NCBI GenBank assembly: GCA_016204975.1
Contig: JACQJP010000030.1
Span: 1 to 56,310, forward strand
DNA length: 56,310 bases
Origin: Elusimicrobiota bacterium
GTDB taxonomy: Bacteria; Elusimicrobiota; Elusimicrobia; JACQJP01
Reading direction: 5' to 3'
The notes beneath the pieces are model-generated. The model did not search any database. It was not told the DNA's origin and saw only the letters and a list, made by a program, of their open reading frames with translations. The stretch's first letter is position 1. The number at the start of each line of letters is the position of its first letter. This document shows positions 8,305 through 16,622 of the stretch, in pieces. Position numbers and translations under genes: made by a program.

Positions 8305-8360
8305 ACATCCCCCGGTCCCACCCTGCCTGAATTCCACCCCCGCGGGTGCGAGCACTTCTT

Positions 8361-8374
8361 TTCTGGTAAAATAG
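8361..8374 (+). promoter_or_regulatory. Possible extended -10 promoter for tRNA-Arg
   Basis: TGGTAAAAT lies about 25 bases upstream of the tRNA-Arg and fits an extended -10 element (TGnTAnAAT-like). The -35 region is poor. An inverted repeat GCGGGT/ACCCGC surrounds it. This is weak support for a start site serving the tRNA and the genes behind it. Confidence 0.3.
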
Positions 8375-8398
8375 TACCCGCTGCTAGTAGGACTAGGG

Positions 8399-8470
8399 GC
8401 CCCTGTAGCTCAATGGATAGAGCATCCGCCTTCTAAGCGGGCGATAGAGGTTCGATTCCTCTCAGGGGCA
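8399..8470 (+). tRNA. tRNA-Arg(TCT)
   Basis: A full cloverleaf is visible. The acceptor stem is GCCCCTG/CAGGGGC with discriminator A, and the D arm is GCTCAATGGATAGAGC. The anticodon loop CTTCTAA gives anticodon TCT (reads AGA), and the T arm is GAGG-TTCGATT-CCTC. CCA is not encoded. Confidence 0.95.
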
Positions 8471-8495
8471 ATAAAATATGACATAACCCGATCAC

Positions 8496-8615
8496 GTGAG
8501 ACCCCTCTTTTCCCAGGCCAAGAGGCTGATCCTGGCCGTCGTTGGATTCACGGTGCTTCTTTTTGGGGTGGCGATGCTGGTTCTTCCCGGCCCGGGATCT
8601 GTTGTGATTGTCTGA
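8496..8615 (+). CDS. Truncated PGPGW-type one-helix membrane protein
   Basis: A GTG-initiated frame of 39 residues, too short for the ORF track: RPLFSQAKRLILAVVGFTVLLFGVAMLVLPGPGSVVIV. The hydrophobic helix followed by LPGPG matches the start of the small PGPGW/TIGR02611 transmembrane family, whose members usually continue for another helix. Here the protein stops just after the PGPG turn. The stop overlaps the terC start (TGATG), so translation is probably coupled. PGPGW genes next to terC would fit an accessory role, but that is inference. Confidence 0.6.
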   Translation: MRPLFSQAKRLILAVVGFTVLLFGVAMLVLPGPGSVVIV

Positions 8616-9541
8616 TGCAGGAACCCCTCTGGATGTGGCTGGCTTTTTTTTCTCTGGTGAGCTTGGTGCTCTATGTGGATCTAGAGATCCTCAATCGAAA
8701 ATCCCACGCTCCTTCTCTTCGCGAGGCGTCCGCTTGGTGCGCCGCTTGGGTTTCCCTGGCTTTGCTGTTCGGGGTTGGGATCTATATTCACCTGGGTACC
8801 AGAAAGTTTTTCGAGTTTCTCACCGGCTATGTGATCGAGTACTCGCTTTCCATGGACAACATGTTTGTTTTTATCGTCATCTTCGATTATTTCAGCGTGC
8901 CTCCCCAGTACCAGCCTCGGGTGCTTCATTGGGGCATCCTGGGAGCGGTGGTGATGAGGCTGATCCTCATCTTTGCCGGGGTGCAGTTGATCCATGCCTT
9001 CCATGGGATCGTCTATGTCTTTGGGGGAATCCTTGTTTTTACGGGAGTGAAGATGGCCTTGCAGAAGGATCAAAGGATCGAACCGGAGAAAAATCCCGTG
9101 CTTAGGATTTTTAAACGCTTTCTGCCTTTTGTGGATCGCTCCCAGGGAGAGGCTTTCTTTGTGCGGCAAAATTCGATCTGGCATGCCACGCCCCTGTTTG
9201 CCACGCTTTTGGTGGTGGAGGCCTCCGATTTGATCTTTGCGATAGACTCCATTCCCGCCATCTTGGCCATCACCCAGGACACATTCATCGTCTACACCTC
9301 CAACGTCTTTGCGATCCTGGGGCTTCGTTCTCTCTTCTTCCTTTTGGCGGGAATCATGGGGGTGTTCCGTTTTTTGAAAATTGGGATATCGGTCATTCTT
9401 TGTTATGTGGGAGCCAAGATGCTTTTGGCGGATATCCACCCCATTCCGGTGCAGGTTTCCTTAGGAGTGGTGTTGGGAATTTTGACGCTGTCCATTTTGG
9501 CCTCTATAGCGTTCAAGAAAAAGCAAGCACCTCACGCCTAG
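8615..9541 (+). CDS. TerC/Alx-family integral membrane protein
   Basis: A 308-residue protein with about nine transmembrane helices and both TerC signatures: EYSLSMDNMFVFIVIF near residue 76 and VVEASDLIFAIDSIPA near residue 203. These acidic residues line the metal path. Family members export Mn2+ or support membrane-protein metallation (Alx, MeeF/MeeY); older annotation calls them tellurite-resistance proteins. The start ATG overlaps the stop of the small PGPG protein. Two coding units are thus translated together, probably from the tRNA-Arg transcript or a promoter near it. Nothing else links it to tellurite. Confidence 0.88.
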   Translation: MQEPLWMWLAFFSLVSLVLYVDLEILNRKSHAPSLREASAWCAAWVSLALLFGVGIYIHLGTRKFFEFLTGYVIEYSLSMDNMFVFIVIFDYFSVPPQYQPRVLHWGILGAVVMRLILIFAGVQLIHAFHGIVYVFGGILVFTGVKMALQKDQRIEPEKNPVLRIFKRFLPFVDRSQGEAFFVRQNSIWHATPLFATLLVVEASDLIFAIDSIPAILAITQDTFIVYTSNVFAILGLRSLFFLLAGIMGVFRFLKIGISVILCYVGAKMLLADIHPIPVQVSLGVVLGILTLSILASIAFKKKQAPHA

Positions 9542-9556
9542 CCCATATGGAAGTTT

Positions 9557-10618
9557 TTATTTGTGGTGGTACTCTTCCCGGTAGATCTTGATGAGGGCCA
9601 GAACCAGGGTGATGGTGATGGGGCCCAGGAGGATCCCCAGGGGTCCGTAGACACGCAGCCCTCCGAAGATGCCGAAGAAAAGCAGGAGGAAGGGAAGCCG
9701 GGCCCGGCCTCCGATGATGATAGGCTTGATAAAATTATCCACCACGCTGATCACTCCCATTCCCCAGATGAGGAGAAAGATCCCTCTCCATAGAGGTTCC
9801 TGGGTTAAAAAGTAGACGGCGACGGGGAGCCAGATCAAGGAGGCTCCTCCGAAGGGAATCAGGGAAAAGAGCCCGGCCAGAAATCCCAGGGCCACGGGGA
9901 TGTGTGTGCCCACGATCCAGAAACCGACCCCGGCCAAAAATCCCTGGGCTGCGGCGTTGGCGATGGCCGCCCGAACCACCGCCGAGGTGGTTTCGTAGAA
10001 CCGCTGTACGAGCAGCTCCTTGTGCTCCGGTTCCATGGGGATGAGGTCTCGGATGCGGGTCAGGAGGTCTTTTCCATCCCGGAAAAGAAAAAAGAGGGTA
10101 AAGATCATTACCAGAAAATCGAGCAGGAGAATGAAGATGTTCTTGGCCGCTTGTTTTCCGAGTACGGCGATGGAGGCGCTCAACTTTGCCAGGCTTTTTC
10201 CCACCACGTCCCGGAAGTCCACGTGCAGGAGGGACCAGATAAATTCCGTCTTCTTCTGGAGGTTCTCCAACCAAGCCACGGGGCCGCCTTCCGCAGAATC
10301 CCCCAGTTCCTGTACCGCTTCGGTCCAGCGTTCCAAAGCCGGGTAGATCACCGCCGCTTCGCGGAAGAGGATCCAGAGGAAGAAGGTAAAGGGCAAAATC
10401 ACCATCAGGGAGACGACGGCGGTGGTGAGCGCCGCCACGGGGTTGTGGTGCTGTGGGAGAAGTTTCAATATCCGGTGATGGATGGGATAGAAAACCAGGC
10501 AGAGCACCACGGCGCAAAGGATGGGGGAAAAGAAAGGAGACAGGATTCGGAGAAGCTGGTAGAGCAAAAGCAGCAGCGCCCCGAAGAAAAACCAGCGAAA
10601 GAGTTGCTGCCGGTTCAT
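9557..10618 (-). CDS. AI-2E (PerM/TqsA) family transporter
   Basis: A 353-residue protein with N-terminal helices (WFFFGALLLLLYQLLRILSPFFSPILCAVVLCLVFYPIHHRI), a middle soluble stretch, and the conserved C-terminal half (FLAGLFSLIPFGGASLIWLPVAVYF, ...DNFIKPIIIGGRARLPFLLLFFGIFGGLRVYGPLGILLGP). This pattern is diagnostic of the AI-2E/UPF0118 family, which includes sodium/proton antiporters and the AI-2 exporter TqsA. The substrate is not predictable. Its ATG overlaps the RND gene stop by four bases, placing it last in the mla-RND operon, which hints at an envelope or lipid role rather than quorum sensing. Confidence 0.85.
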   Translation of the reverse strand: MNRQQLFRWFFFGALLLLLYQLLRILSPFFSPILCAVVLCLVFYPIHHRILKLLPQHHNPVAALTTAVVSLMVILPFTFFLWILFREAAVIYPALERWTEAVQELGDSAEGGPVAWLENLQKKTEFIWSLLHVDFRDVVGKSLAKLSASIAVLGKQAAKNIFILLLDFLVMIFTLFFLFRDGKDLLTRIRDLIPMEPEHKELLVQRFYETTSAVVRAAIANAAAQGFLAGVGFWIVGTHIPVALGFLAGLFSLIPFGGASLIWLPVAVYFLTQEPLWRGIFLLIWGMGVISVVDNFIKPIIIGGRARLPFLLLFFGIFGGLRVYGPLGILLGPITITLVLALIKIYREEYHHK

Positions 10619-13140
10619 ATTGGAAAATTGTGTTGTTCTCCCCTAAACTTCCTCCCGGAACCGAAGGGTTTGAATGTGATGATGATACTGGGCAGGAGGT
10701 TCAAGTCGCTTAAGGTCGCGATCACCATCACGTAGGCCACCAAAAGACCAAACAGGATGGATGGCACGAAATTGGACAGCACCAGGATGGAAAATCCCAG
10801 GATGATCGGCAAGGAGCTATAGAGCATATTGTTGCCGATGGTAGCGTGACAGCGGTACATGGCGGCCACATAGTCCCCATCCATCTGAATTTCGTGTCGG
10901 AAGCGATAGATGTAGTGCGTTCCGTTGTCCACAGCAATTCCCAGTCCCACGGCCACGATGGTAATTGTCATCACATCCAGGGGAATCCCGGCCAAGCCCA
11001 TGAATCCCAGCACCGACATCGTGGAGATGATGCTGGGAATGAGCGCCACCAGACTGGTTTTGAACGACCGAAACAGCAGATAGAACATGACCGCCAAAGG
11101 AAGGAGCGTCCAAGCGATGGTCCTGATTTGGGAGTTGTAGAGGCTTCGGAGCATGTTGTTGTAAAGGACCATAAGGCCCCCCATACGGAAATGCTCCTCC
11201 TTCAAACCTACCTTCTCGGCCAAATCCTTGCGGACTTTTTTGAGCAAGGCGTCGCGCCGCAACCCGGGCAGGGAGTCCTTGATGCGCGTCGTGATCCGAA
11301 TCTGATTGTCCTTTATGGAGACATAAGGGGTCACCAGGATATCCCGGAACCTGCCCTCCAAGGAATTAAACAGCAGTGCCGCCCCGAAATCGTCCAGTTC
11401 TTTTTCCTCGTTAAGCTCCCGAGCCTGCTTCCAAATCGTGGCTAGGGAAAACACCTTCCCCGTCTCCGAAAGATCATCGAGATAGTCATGGACCTTTTCG
11501 ACAAGCTCAAGCTTGGATGTAGTGAACCAGTATTTGGCTGGGTCCTCCTTCTGCTCAAACTCGCCGAACAGTTCAAAATCCTCATCGGACTGAGCAGCCC
11601 GCCTGGAGGTTCTGGACTCCTCCTGCGGAAAATCCAGAGTGATGTCCAGGGGGGTCGTTCCCCCCAGATTCTGATCGATGAATTTCATGCCCCGATAGAT
11701 CTCGGTGGACTGCTTGAAGTAATTGATGAAGCTGTTTTCTACCTCAAGCCGGAAGCAGCCGACGACAGTTCCCACTACAAAGAACGCCGCTATGGAAAGC
11801 ACAAGCCACCGGTACCGTTTCACGAAGAGCGCGCAGGCGGCGGTCACCGGCGTGCCGGATTTGAGTTCCACAGCCGTGGCCGGCGGCTTGGGAAGCAGCA
11901 CCAGCGCCGTAGGCAAAAGCAGGAAGGTGATGATCAAGGATACGACCAATCCGGCACTCATCATCCAGCCGAAGTTGACGACCGGCAGGATATTGCAGGT
12001 AATCAGCGAGGCAAAACCTACGATGGTGGTGAGTTGACAGTGGAAGGCGGGAATAAAGACGTCGCCTACCGCTTCGCGCACCAGATCGCGGTTGGAAAGA
12101 TCCGGCTTCAGGTTCAGGAGTTCCACATAGCGCCCCACCAGATGGATAGCCAGATAGAGGGTGAGGATAAGCTGCAGAGACACGAAATTGGAGGATACGA
12201 CCGTCACGTCCCACTGCATCAGCCCCAGGATGCCCATCATCACAAACACGGAAGCCACGCAGCAGGCCAGGGAGAGAATCACCCAGCGCGCGCGGCGGAA
12301 CATGGCGTAGAGCGTTCCGATCAGGAGAAGCATCATTCCCACCCCGAAGATCTTCAAATCATTGCGGATGAAGGCGAGAATGTCGTCGACTACCATTGGA
12401 ACGCCGCCCAGGATGAAGCCCGCCTCGGACCTGTATTTTGCGATGATGCGCCGGATCCGGAGGATATCCTCATGCCGCTGGGCGCGTTCCCGGTCTTTGT
12501 GGGCGCGGTATTCATTCTCGAGCTTTTTTAATTCGCGCCGCTCATCGGTGGTCAACGCCCCGCTATATTTTCTTTCCAGAAGCAGGGAGCGCCGAGTCAG
12601 CATACCGCTTGCGCTTTGGTTGGTTGCAAAATTCACCTGGATCCCGGTGGAACGCATATCCTCGCTGATGAGCAGGTCCCTATAGATGGGGCTGGTGCGG
12701 AATTCTTCGATCGCGCGCGGAAGATCCGCCTGCCGGGACTCCAGAGTGCGGAGGTTGCGCTTTAAATCCTTGAGGTTGCCGGGGCGGTTTTTCAAAAGCG
12801 GAACGTCCAGGAGCGTGACGACGGAGGTGACCCTGGGAAGGGCTTTCAGTTCCTCGCGAATTCGTTTGAGCCGGTTCCGGGAAGCCTCCGAAAAGAGCTC
12901 CTCTGGAGGAGAGTAGGTGATGACGACAAAATCCCCATCCTGGTAGCGGTCCAGGAGCTTGCGGTAATAGCGCATGTCATCATCGTGTTCCAGGACCAGG
13001 GAGTCGCTGGAAGCGTCCAGACGGAAATCCTTGAGTCCGTAGCCGGAAACGGCGAAAATACACGCCAGACAGAGCAAGGTCGTCCTCGGCCATTGAAGCA
13101 CGGTGCGGTCGAAAAAGTGACGCCAGTGGACAGCCTTCAT
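10615..13140 (-). CDS. RND/MMPL-family lipid transporter (HpnN-like)
   Basis: An 841-residue protein with the classic two-repeat MMPL layout: one N-terminal helix, a large periplasmic loop (about residues 40-260), five to six helices, a second large loop (about 470-640), and six terminal helices including MTITIVAVGLGIAVDNGTHYIYRFR. The N-terminal pattern (ASSDSLVLEHDDDMRYYRKLLDRY) is typical of HpnN-like and predicted sterol- or hopanoid-exporter RND proteins. It overlaps mlaC by four bases and AI-2E by four, so all are cotranscribed. The partner MlaC is a periplasmic lipid carrier, suggesting lipid transfer across the periplasm. Substrate and direction are inference. Confidence 0.85.
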   Translation of the reverse strand: MKAVHWRHFFDRTVLQWPRTTLLCLACIFAVSGYGLKDFRLDASSDSLVLEHDDDMRYYRKLLDRYQDGDFVVITYSPPEELFSEASRNRLKRIREELKALPRVTSVVTLLDVPLLKNRPGNLKDLKRNLRTLESRQADLPRAIEEFRTSPIYRDLLISEDMRSTGIQVNFATNQSASGMLTRRSLLLERKYSGALTTDERRELKKLENEYRAHKDRERAQRHEDILRIRRIIAKYRSEAGFILGGVPMVVDDILAFIRNDLKIFGVGMMLLLIGTLYAMFRRARWVILSLACCVASVFVMMGILGLMQWDVTVVSSNFVSLQLILTLYLAIHLVGRYVELLNLKPDLSNRDLVREAVGDVFIPAFHCQLTTIVGFASLITCNILPVVNFGWMMSAGLVVSLIITFLLLPTALVLLPKPPATAVELKSGTPVTAACALFVKRYRWLVLSIAAFFVVGTVVGCFRLEVENSFINYFKQSTEIYRGMKFIDQNLGGTTPLDITLDFPQEESRTSRRAAQSDEDFELFGEFEQKEDPAKYWFTTSKLELVEKVHDYLDDLSETGKVFSLATIWKQARELNEEKELDDFGAALLFNSLEGRFRDILVTPYVSIKDNQIRITTRIKDSLPGLRRDALLKKVRKDLAEKVGLKEEHFRMGGLMVLYNNMLRSLYNSQIRTIAWTLLPLAVMFYLLFRSFKTSLVALIPSIISTMSVLGFMGLAGIPLDVMTITIVAVGLGIAVDNGTHYIYRFRHEIQMDGDYVAAMYRCHATIGNNMLYSSLPIILGFSILVLSNFVPSILFGLLVAYVMVIATLSDLNLLPSIIITFKPFGSGRKFRGEQHNFPI

Positions 13141-13799
13141 TCATGGCCCTCGGGGGCAGACGGCACGGAAGTGCTTTTCTTGATTTCTTCCTCTGTGGCT
13201 TTCAGCTCCCCGGGTTGCTCCAAAGACTTCTCCCTAAGCTTTTTCAGGAGGTCCGAGACAGAGCCGTTCTGCAGAAACTGATCGTACTGGGAGCCGTAGG
13301 ATTTTATCAGGCTGATGCCTTCGATCTCCACATCGTAGACCTTCCAGATGGGCCCCTTCTTATAGAGCTTGTAGAGCATCTTGTGCCGCTCGCTCTTGGA
13401 TAAAACATACACCAACATCTGGTACTTCCCCTTCTCGGTGGGCGCCGGGTCCTCGAACTCCACAGTCTCGTCGCTGAGAAGGTCCACTTTGTCAAAGTAA
13501 GAGTCCTGAAGCGTCTTCACGAACAAATCCGTGAATTCCTTTTGTTGAGCCGGCGTGAGCCCGGGCCAGTGCTTGCGGCCCAGAGTCAGCTTGGCCATGA
13601 GCGGGAAGTCAAAGAGGGGATCCGCAATCTCCCCTATCTTCCTCTTTCGTGTCTCCCGATCCGACGCCTTATCTTTGAGCACATCGAGCACGGCACTGGC
13701 CGAGCGTTCGATGAGGCCGCGAACCTCCTTCGCGTCATCGGTTTGCGCAGGCGCGGATAACGCCGTCAGCGAAAGCAAAACGGAAAGAAATATTTTCAT
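13137..13799 (-). CDS. mlaC: MlaC/Ttg2D-family periplasmic phospholipid-binding protein
   Basis: The ORF track merges this gene with out-of-frame sequence up to 14522. The real start is the ATG at 13799, followed by a signal peptide (MKIFLSVLLSLTALSAPAQ), giving 220 residues. The MlaC core is clear: the helix RKRKIGEIADPLFDFPLMAKLTLGRKHWPGLTPAQQKEFTDLFVKTLQDSYFDKV, then strands YQMLVYVLSKSERHKMLYKLYKKGPIWKVYDVEIEGISLIKSYGSQYDQFL. MlaC shuttles phospholipids between the MlaA-porin complex and an inner-membrane transporter. Here that transporter is probably the adjoining RND protein, since no MlaFEDB genes are present in the window. Confidence 0.88.
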   Translation of the reverse strand: MKIFLSVLLSLTALSAPAQTDDAKEVRGLIERSASAVLDVLKDKASDRETRKRKIGEIADPLFDFPLMAKLTLGRKHWPGLTPAQQKEFTDLFVKTLQDSYFDKVDLLSDETVEFEDPAPTEKGKYQMLVYVLSKSERHKMLYKLYKKGPIWKVYDVEIEGISLIKSYGSQYDQFLQNGSVSDLLKKLREKSLEQPGELKATEEEIKKSTSVPSAPEGHE

Positions 13800-13809
13800 G
13801 GTTAGAGCC

Positions 13810-14565
13810 TTACTCCCGTATCTTTTGATCCCGATTCTGCTTATAGGCGTCCCGGATGAAGGCATAGGGATCCAGGGCATCCTTCTTGATCGTCTCGTAT
13901 TCTCCGATATGGAGAGAGACGTAATTAAATTCCCCGCCCGCAGTGACCGCGAAGTTGGTTTCGAAGTCCGCGACATAGTAGACGGGACTAAGCAGAAAAT
14001 TGGGCGCCATGCCGACCCCGTCGCGGAGATTGGTGGACCCCAGGATGGGCAGAACGATGGGGAAGCCGTCCCCAAGCCCATAGAAGCCGAGCGTCTGGCC
14101 GAAATCCTCTTCGCCCGGACGGTTCCAGTCCAGCCAAGCCTCCGCCGGGTCGAGAAGCCCTCCCAGACCCACCGTGGAATTGACCGCAAATCGGCCGAGC
14201 TCCACGCCCGCCTTGCCGAATTTGATCTGAAGCAGACAGTTGACGAAACGCAGAGGAAAGCCAAGATTGTGGAATCCCCTCCGGATGGCGACGCGTCCCG
14301 CTTTCGGCACGAGGAACCCGTATCCTCGGGCGAGCGGCTTGGCCAACCAGAAATAGAATCGATCGTTGAACTGGAACATAAAGCGGTTATAGCCCCGCAA
14401 GGGGTCGAAAGTATGAACGGGTTGGGTGCTTTCTGAGACATCTCCGAACTCCTCCTCAAATTGTTCAAATTCCGGCGGTTCCTGAGCTCCGACGGGCACG
14501 ACAGCCCCCAGGGAAGCCGCAAACAGCCCCAGCCACATTGCGCTTAAGAACACTCTCGGGTTCAT
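13810..14565 (-). CDS. mlaA: MlaA/VacJ-family outer-membrane lipid protein
   Basis: A 251-residue protein with VacJ motifs: DPLRGYNRFMFQFNDRFYFWLAKPLARGY, NLGFPLRFVNCLLQ, RFAVNSTVGLGGLLDPAEAW, EEDFGQTLGFYGLGDGFPIVLPILGSTNLRDGVG, and SPVYYV. MlaA forms a ring in the outer membrane that removes surface phospholipid. It normally starts as a lipoprotein. Here the signal peptide ends AVVPVGAQE with no lipobox cysteine, so it may be cleaved by signal peptidase I or held differently. It is the first gene of the mlaA-mlaC-RND-AI-2E operon, ten bases before mlaC. Confidence 0.9.
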   Translation of the reverse strand: MNPRVFLSAMWLGLFAASLGAVVPVGAQEPPEFEQFEEEFGDVSESTQPVHTFDPLRGYNRFMFQFNDRFYFWLAKPLARGYGFLVPKAGRVAIRRGFHNLGFPLRFVNCLLQIKFGKAGVELGRFAVNSTVGLGGLLDPAEAWLDWNRPGEEDFGQTLGFYGLGDGFPIVLPILGSTNLRDGVGMAPNFLLSPVYYVADFETNFAVTAGGEFNYVSLHIGEYETIKKDALDPYAFIRDAYKQNRDQKIRE

Positions 14566-14673
14566 AACGCCGGGCTTCTCAACTGATAGGCATCAGGATG
14601 GGTGTTCGCCGTTCGGAAAACACGGCGAAAGACGGCTGCTATTGTAGCGTTTACTTCGAAGGGTTTCTCGGAG

Positions 14674-15039
14674 TTATTCCTCGATGATCTCTTCTTGATA
14701 TTCCGAGGGTGCTTCTTCCGATTCCGACCCTGTCTCTTCCCCGGGCAACTCTTCCGCTCCCCCTCCGATCTCTTCGGGGGCGGATTCCTCCGGGATTTCT
14801 TCTTCCGGGAGTTCGTTGGATTCTTCCTCTAAAATCTCTTCTTCTTTGGGTGGGAGGAGTGAATCTTCGGGCTCGTCCTCTGCGGCTTTTTCGTCCTTGA
14901 GTTCTTCGGGGGGAGATGGTAGCAGGTAGGGGTCCTCCGTCTCTGTTTCAACGGGTTTCGGCGCCATGGCTTGTGCCGTTGCCAATCCCAGGCACAGTGC
15001 GGTGATCAGGAACCAGCTTGGGTAAGTTCTGTTTTTCAT
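14674..15039 (-). CDS. Small secreted, strongly acidic low-complexity protein
   Basis: The real start is the ATG at 15039, preceded by GGAGGAAAC; the track start ten codons upstream is less likely. The 121-residue product has a signal peptide (WFLITALCLGLATAQA). A proline- and glutamate-rich tail then fills the rest (EEEILEEESNELPEEEIPEE and similar), with almost no basic or aromatic residues after the signal. No domain is recognisable. Such tails can bind calcium or act as disordered spacers, but nothing here shows either. It lies between the HD-GYP gene and mlaA on the same strand. Confidence 0.65.
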   Translation of the reverse strand: MKNRTYPSWFLITALCLGLATAQAMAPKPVETETEDPYLLPSPPEELKDEKAAEDEPEDSLLPPKEEEILEEESNELPEEEIPEESAPEEIGGGAEELPGEETGSESEEAPSEYQEEIIEE

Positions 15040-15070
15040 GTTTCCTCCATTTTGCCTTCTGATATCCATT

Positions 15071-16198
15071 TTAGCATGAAGCGGGCCGCGCGATCACATC
15101 CGTTCTGAGAAGCTCCAGAATCTCCGGGAAGCCTTTTTTGAAACCCTCCACCGCGGCGGGATCGAACTGGGTTCCCGCCTTGGTTTCTATGTAGCGAAAA
15201 GCCTCTTGCGGTTCCCAGGCCGGCTTGTAGACCCTCCGGGTGGCTAAGGCGTCGAAAACATCCACGACCGAAACGATTCTGGCCTCCCAGGGGATCTCCT
15301 CCCCCTTGAGGCGCTTGGGGTAGCCGGTGCCGTCGAAGCTTTCATGATGGGCGAGGGCGATGCGGTGGGCCATTTGCAGCAGTGTGGTTTGGGCGTTTTC
15401 CAGGATGCGCGCTCCGTAAGCAGGATGCTTTTTCATCTCGGCATATTCCTCCTCCGTCAGTTTCCCGGGTTTCAAGAGGATAGCATCCGGAATGGCCACT
15501 TTGCCGATGTCATGCAGCGGGCTGGCGTAGCGGATTTCCTCCACGGTGCCCGGATCCAGCCCCAGATTTTCGGCTACAACGGCGGCGTACTGGCTGATAT
15601 GTCGCAGGTGTAGGGCGGTGTCCTCCTGGTCGCGATATTCGGCGATCATGGCCAAACGGTAGATGGTTTCTAGGTGGGAATCGCGAAGTTCCTCACAGAG
15701 TTTGGCGTTTTCGATCGCACCGGAGGCGATAGCGGCCAAGAGCTGCAAAAGCCCGCAATCCTCCCGGCTGAAGGTGCCGCGCTTTTTGTTGAGCACCTCG
15801 AAGACGCCCAGGATTTTCCCTTCCCTGTTTTTCAACGGGACGGCGAGCAGATTGCGGGTTCTGTAGCCGGATTTTTTGTCGGAGCTGGGATCAAAGCGCG
15901 GGTCCCGGTATGCCTTGGGAATGAGCAGCGGCCGCCCCGTTTTGGCGACGGCACCGATGATCCCACGGCCCAGCGGGAGGCGCAGTTCCAGGGCTTTCAG
16001 TCCGTGGGCCAGCTTGGACCGGAGCTCTTGGGTCTGGGGGTCCAGGAGAAACACAGTGCAGCGTTGGGCGTTTAGGAGCTGCCGGACCTCATCCGCCAGG
16101 AGCTTCAGCAGGGGCTCCAGACGGGTCTGGCTGGAGACGGCGGCTCCGAAGCGTACCAGGATTTTGTGTTCCCTCTCTAGGGTTTGCAGGCGGCGCAT
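15071..16198 (-). CDS. GAF plus HD-GYP cyclic-di-GMP phosphodiesterase-like protein
   Basis: A 375-residue cytosolic protein. Residues 1-170 form a GAF sensor domain (LLNAQRCTVFLLDPQTQELRSKLAHGLK...GIIGAVAKTGRPLLIPKAYRDPRF...RNLLAVPLKNREGKILGVFEVLNK). After a linker helix comes an HD-GYP domain with HDIGKVAIPDAILLKPGKLTEEEYAEMKKHPAYGA, HHESFDGTGYPKRLKGEEIP and DVFDALATRRVYKP. HD-GYP enzymes hydrolyse cyclic di-GMP. The metal-binding HD pair and the GYP loop are intact, so activity is plausible. Its ATG lies only three bases from the terminator of the cold-shock gene, so its own promoter is hard to place. Confidence 0.88.
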   Translation of the reverse strand: MRRLQTLEREHKILVRFGAAVSSQTRLEPLLKLLADEVRQLLNAQRCTVFLLDPQTQELRSKLAHGLKALELRLPLGRGIIGAVAKTGRPLLIPKAYRDPRFDPSSDKKSGYRTRNLLAVPLKNREGKILGVFEVLNKKRGTFSREDCGLLQLLAAIASGAIENAKLCEELRDSHLETIYRLAMIAEYRDQEDTALHLRHISQYAAVVAENLGLDPGTVEEIRYASPLHDIGKVAIPDAILLKPGKLTEEEYAEMKKHPAYGARILENAQTTLLQMAHRIALAHHESFDGTGYPKRLKGEEIPWEARIVSVVDVFDALATRRVYKPAWEPQEAFRYIETKAGTQFDPAAVEGFKKGFPEILELLRTDVIARPASC

Positions 16199-16200
16199 GT

Positions 16201-16233
16201 AAAAAACCCGCCCTTGGTGAGGACGGGTTTTTT
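16201..16233 (-). terminator. Intrinsic terminator of the cold-shock gene
   Basis: On the minus strand AAAAAACCCGTCC-TCACCAA-GGGCGGGTTTTTT forms a GC stem with one bulge followed by a T tract. It directly follows the csp stop codon. The structure is near-symmetrical and could also work on the plus strand. Confidence 0.8.
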
Positions 16234-16254
16234 GATTTTTGCGGAATGATTCAA

Positions 16255-16464
16255 TTAGCCAACTTTTTTCACGTTGACAGCCTTGGGTCCCTTATCAGTC
16301 TGTTCGACCTCAAATTCGACCTCTTGGTTTTCCGCGAGGGTCTTGAATCCATCCCCCTGGATCGAGCTGTGATGCACGAAGAGATCCCTGGATCCGTCAT
16401 CCGGGGTGACAAAACCGTAGCCCTTCGCATCATTGAACCACTTCACTTTACCTTTCTGTGCCAT
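16255..16464 (-). CDS. csp: Cold-shock domain protein
   Basis: A single cold-shock domain of 69 residues starting [23 protein letters not shown]1 (KGYGFVT) and RNP2 (DLFVHHSSI) are intact, so it should bind single-stranded RNA or DNA as a chaperone. The track start at 16497 adds an unlikely leader; the ATG at 16473 is also possible because GAGG precedes it. A CCGCC-TGACTT-GGCGG hairpin lies 30-50 bases upstream in the presumed 5-prime untranslated leader. A strong terminator follows the stop. Confidence 0.93.
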   Translation of the reverse strand: MAQKGKVKWFNDAKGYGFVTPDDGSRDLFVHHSSIQGDGFKTLAENQEVEFEVEQTDKGPKAVNVKKVG

Positions 16465-16572
16465 TGTCTGCATCCTACCTCTGCTTTTGACAAACAACCG
16501 CCTGACTTGGCGGCGAGCCCAATTCTGCCAAATCCTTCGCGGCTATGGAACTGCTTTGTCCGCGTCAAGGCT

Positions 16573-16601
16573 TTGACCCTTGGACTCCCGATTATTATAC
16601 C
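16573..16601 (+). promoter_or_regulatory. Sigma-70-like promoter upstream of MoCo-carrier-like gene
   Basis: TTGACC at 16573 and TATACC at 16596 are separated by 17 bases. An overlapping TATTAT is also available with shorter spacing. A start about seven bases downstream would fall after the ATG at 16602, which favours the ATG at 16623 as the initiation codon of the next gene. Confidence 0.45.
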
Positions 16602-16622
16602 ATGAATTCCGTGGCCCCGCAC

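Noticed and set aside
13800-14522. Single fused protein for the ORF at 13137-14522
   Set aside because: The upstream part is out-of-frame mlaA sequence (arginine/serine-rich shadow); MlaC has its own ATG and signal peptide.
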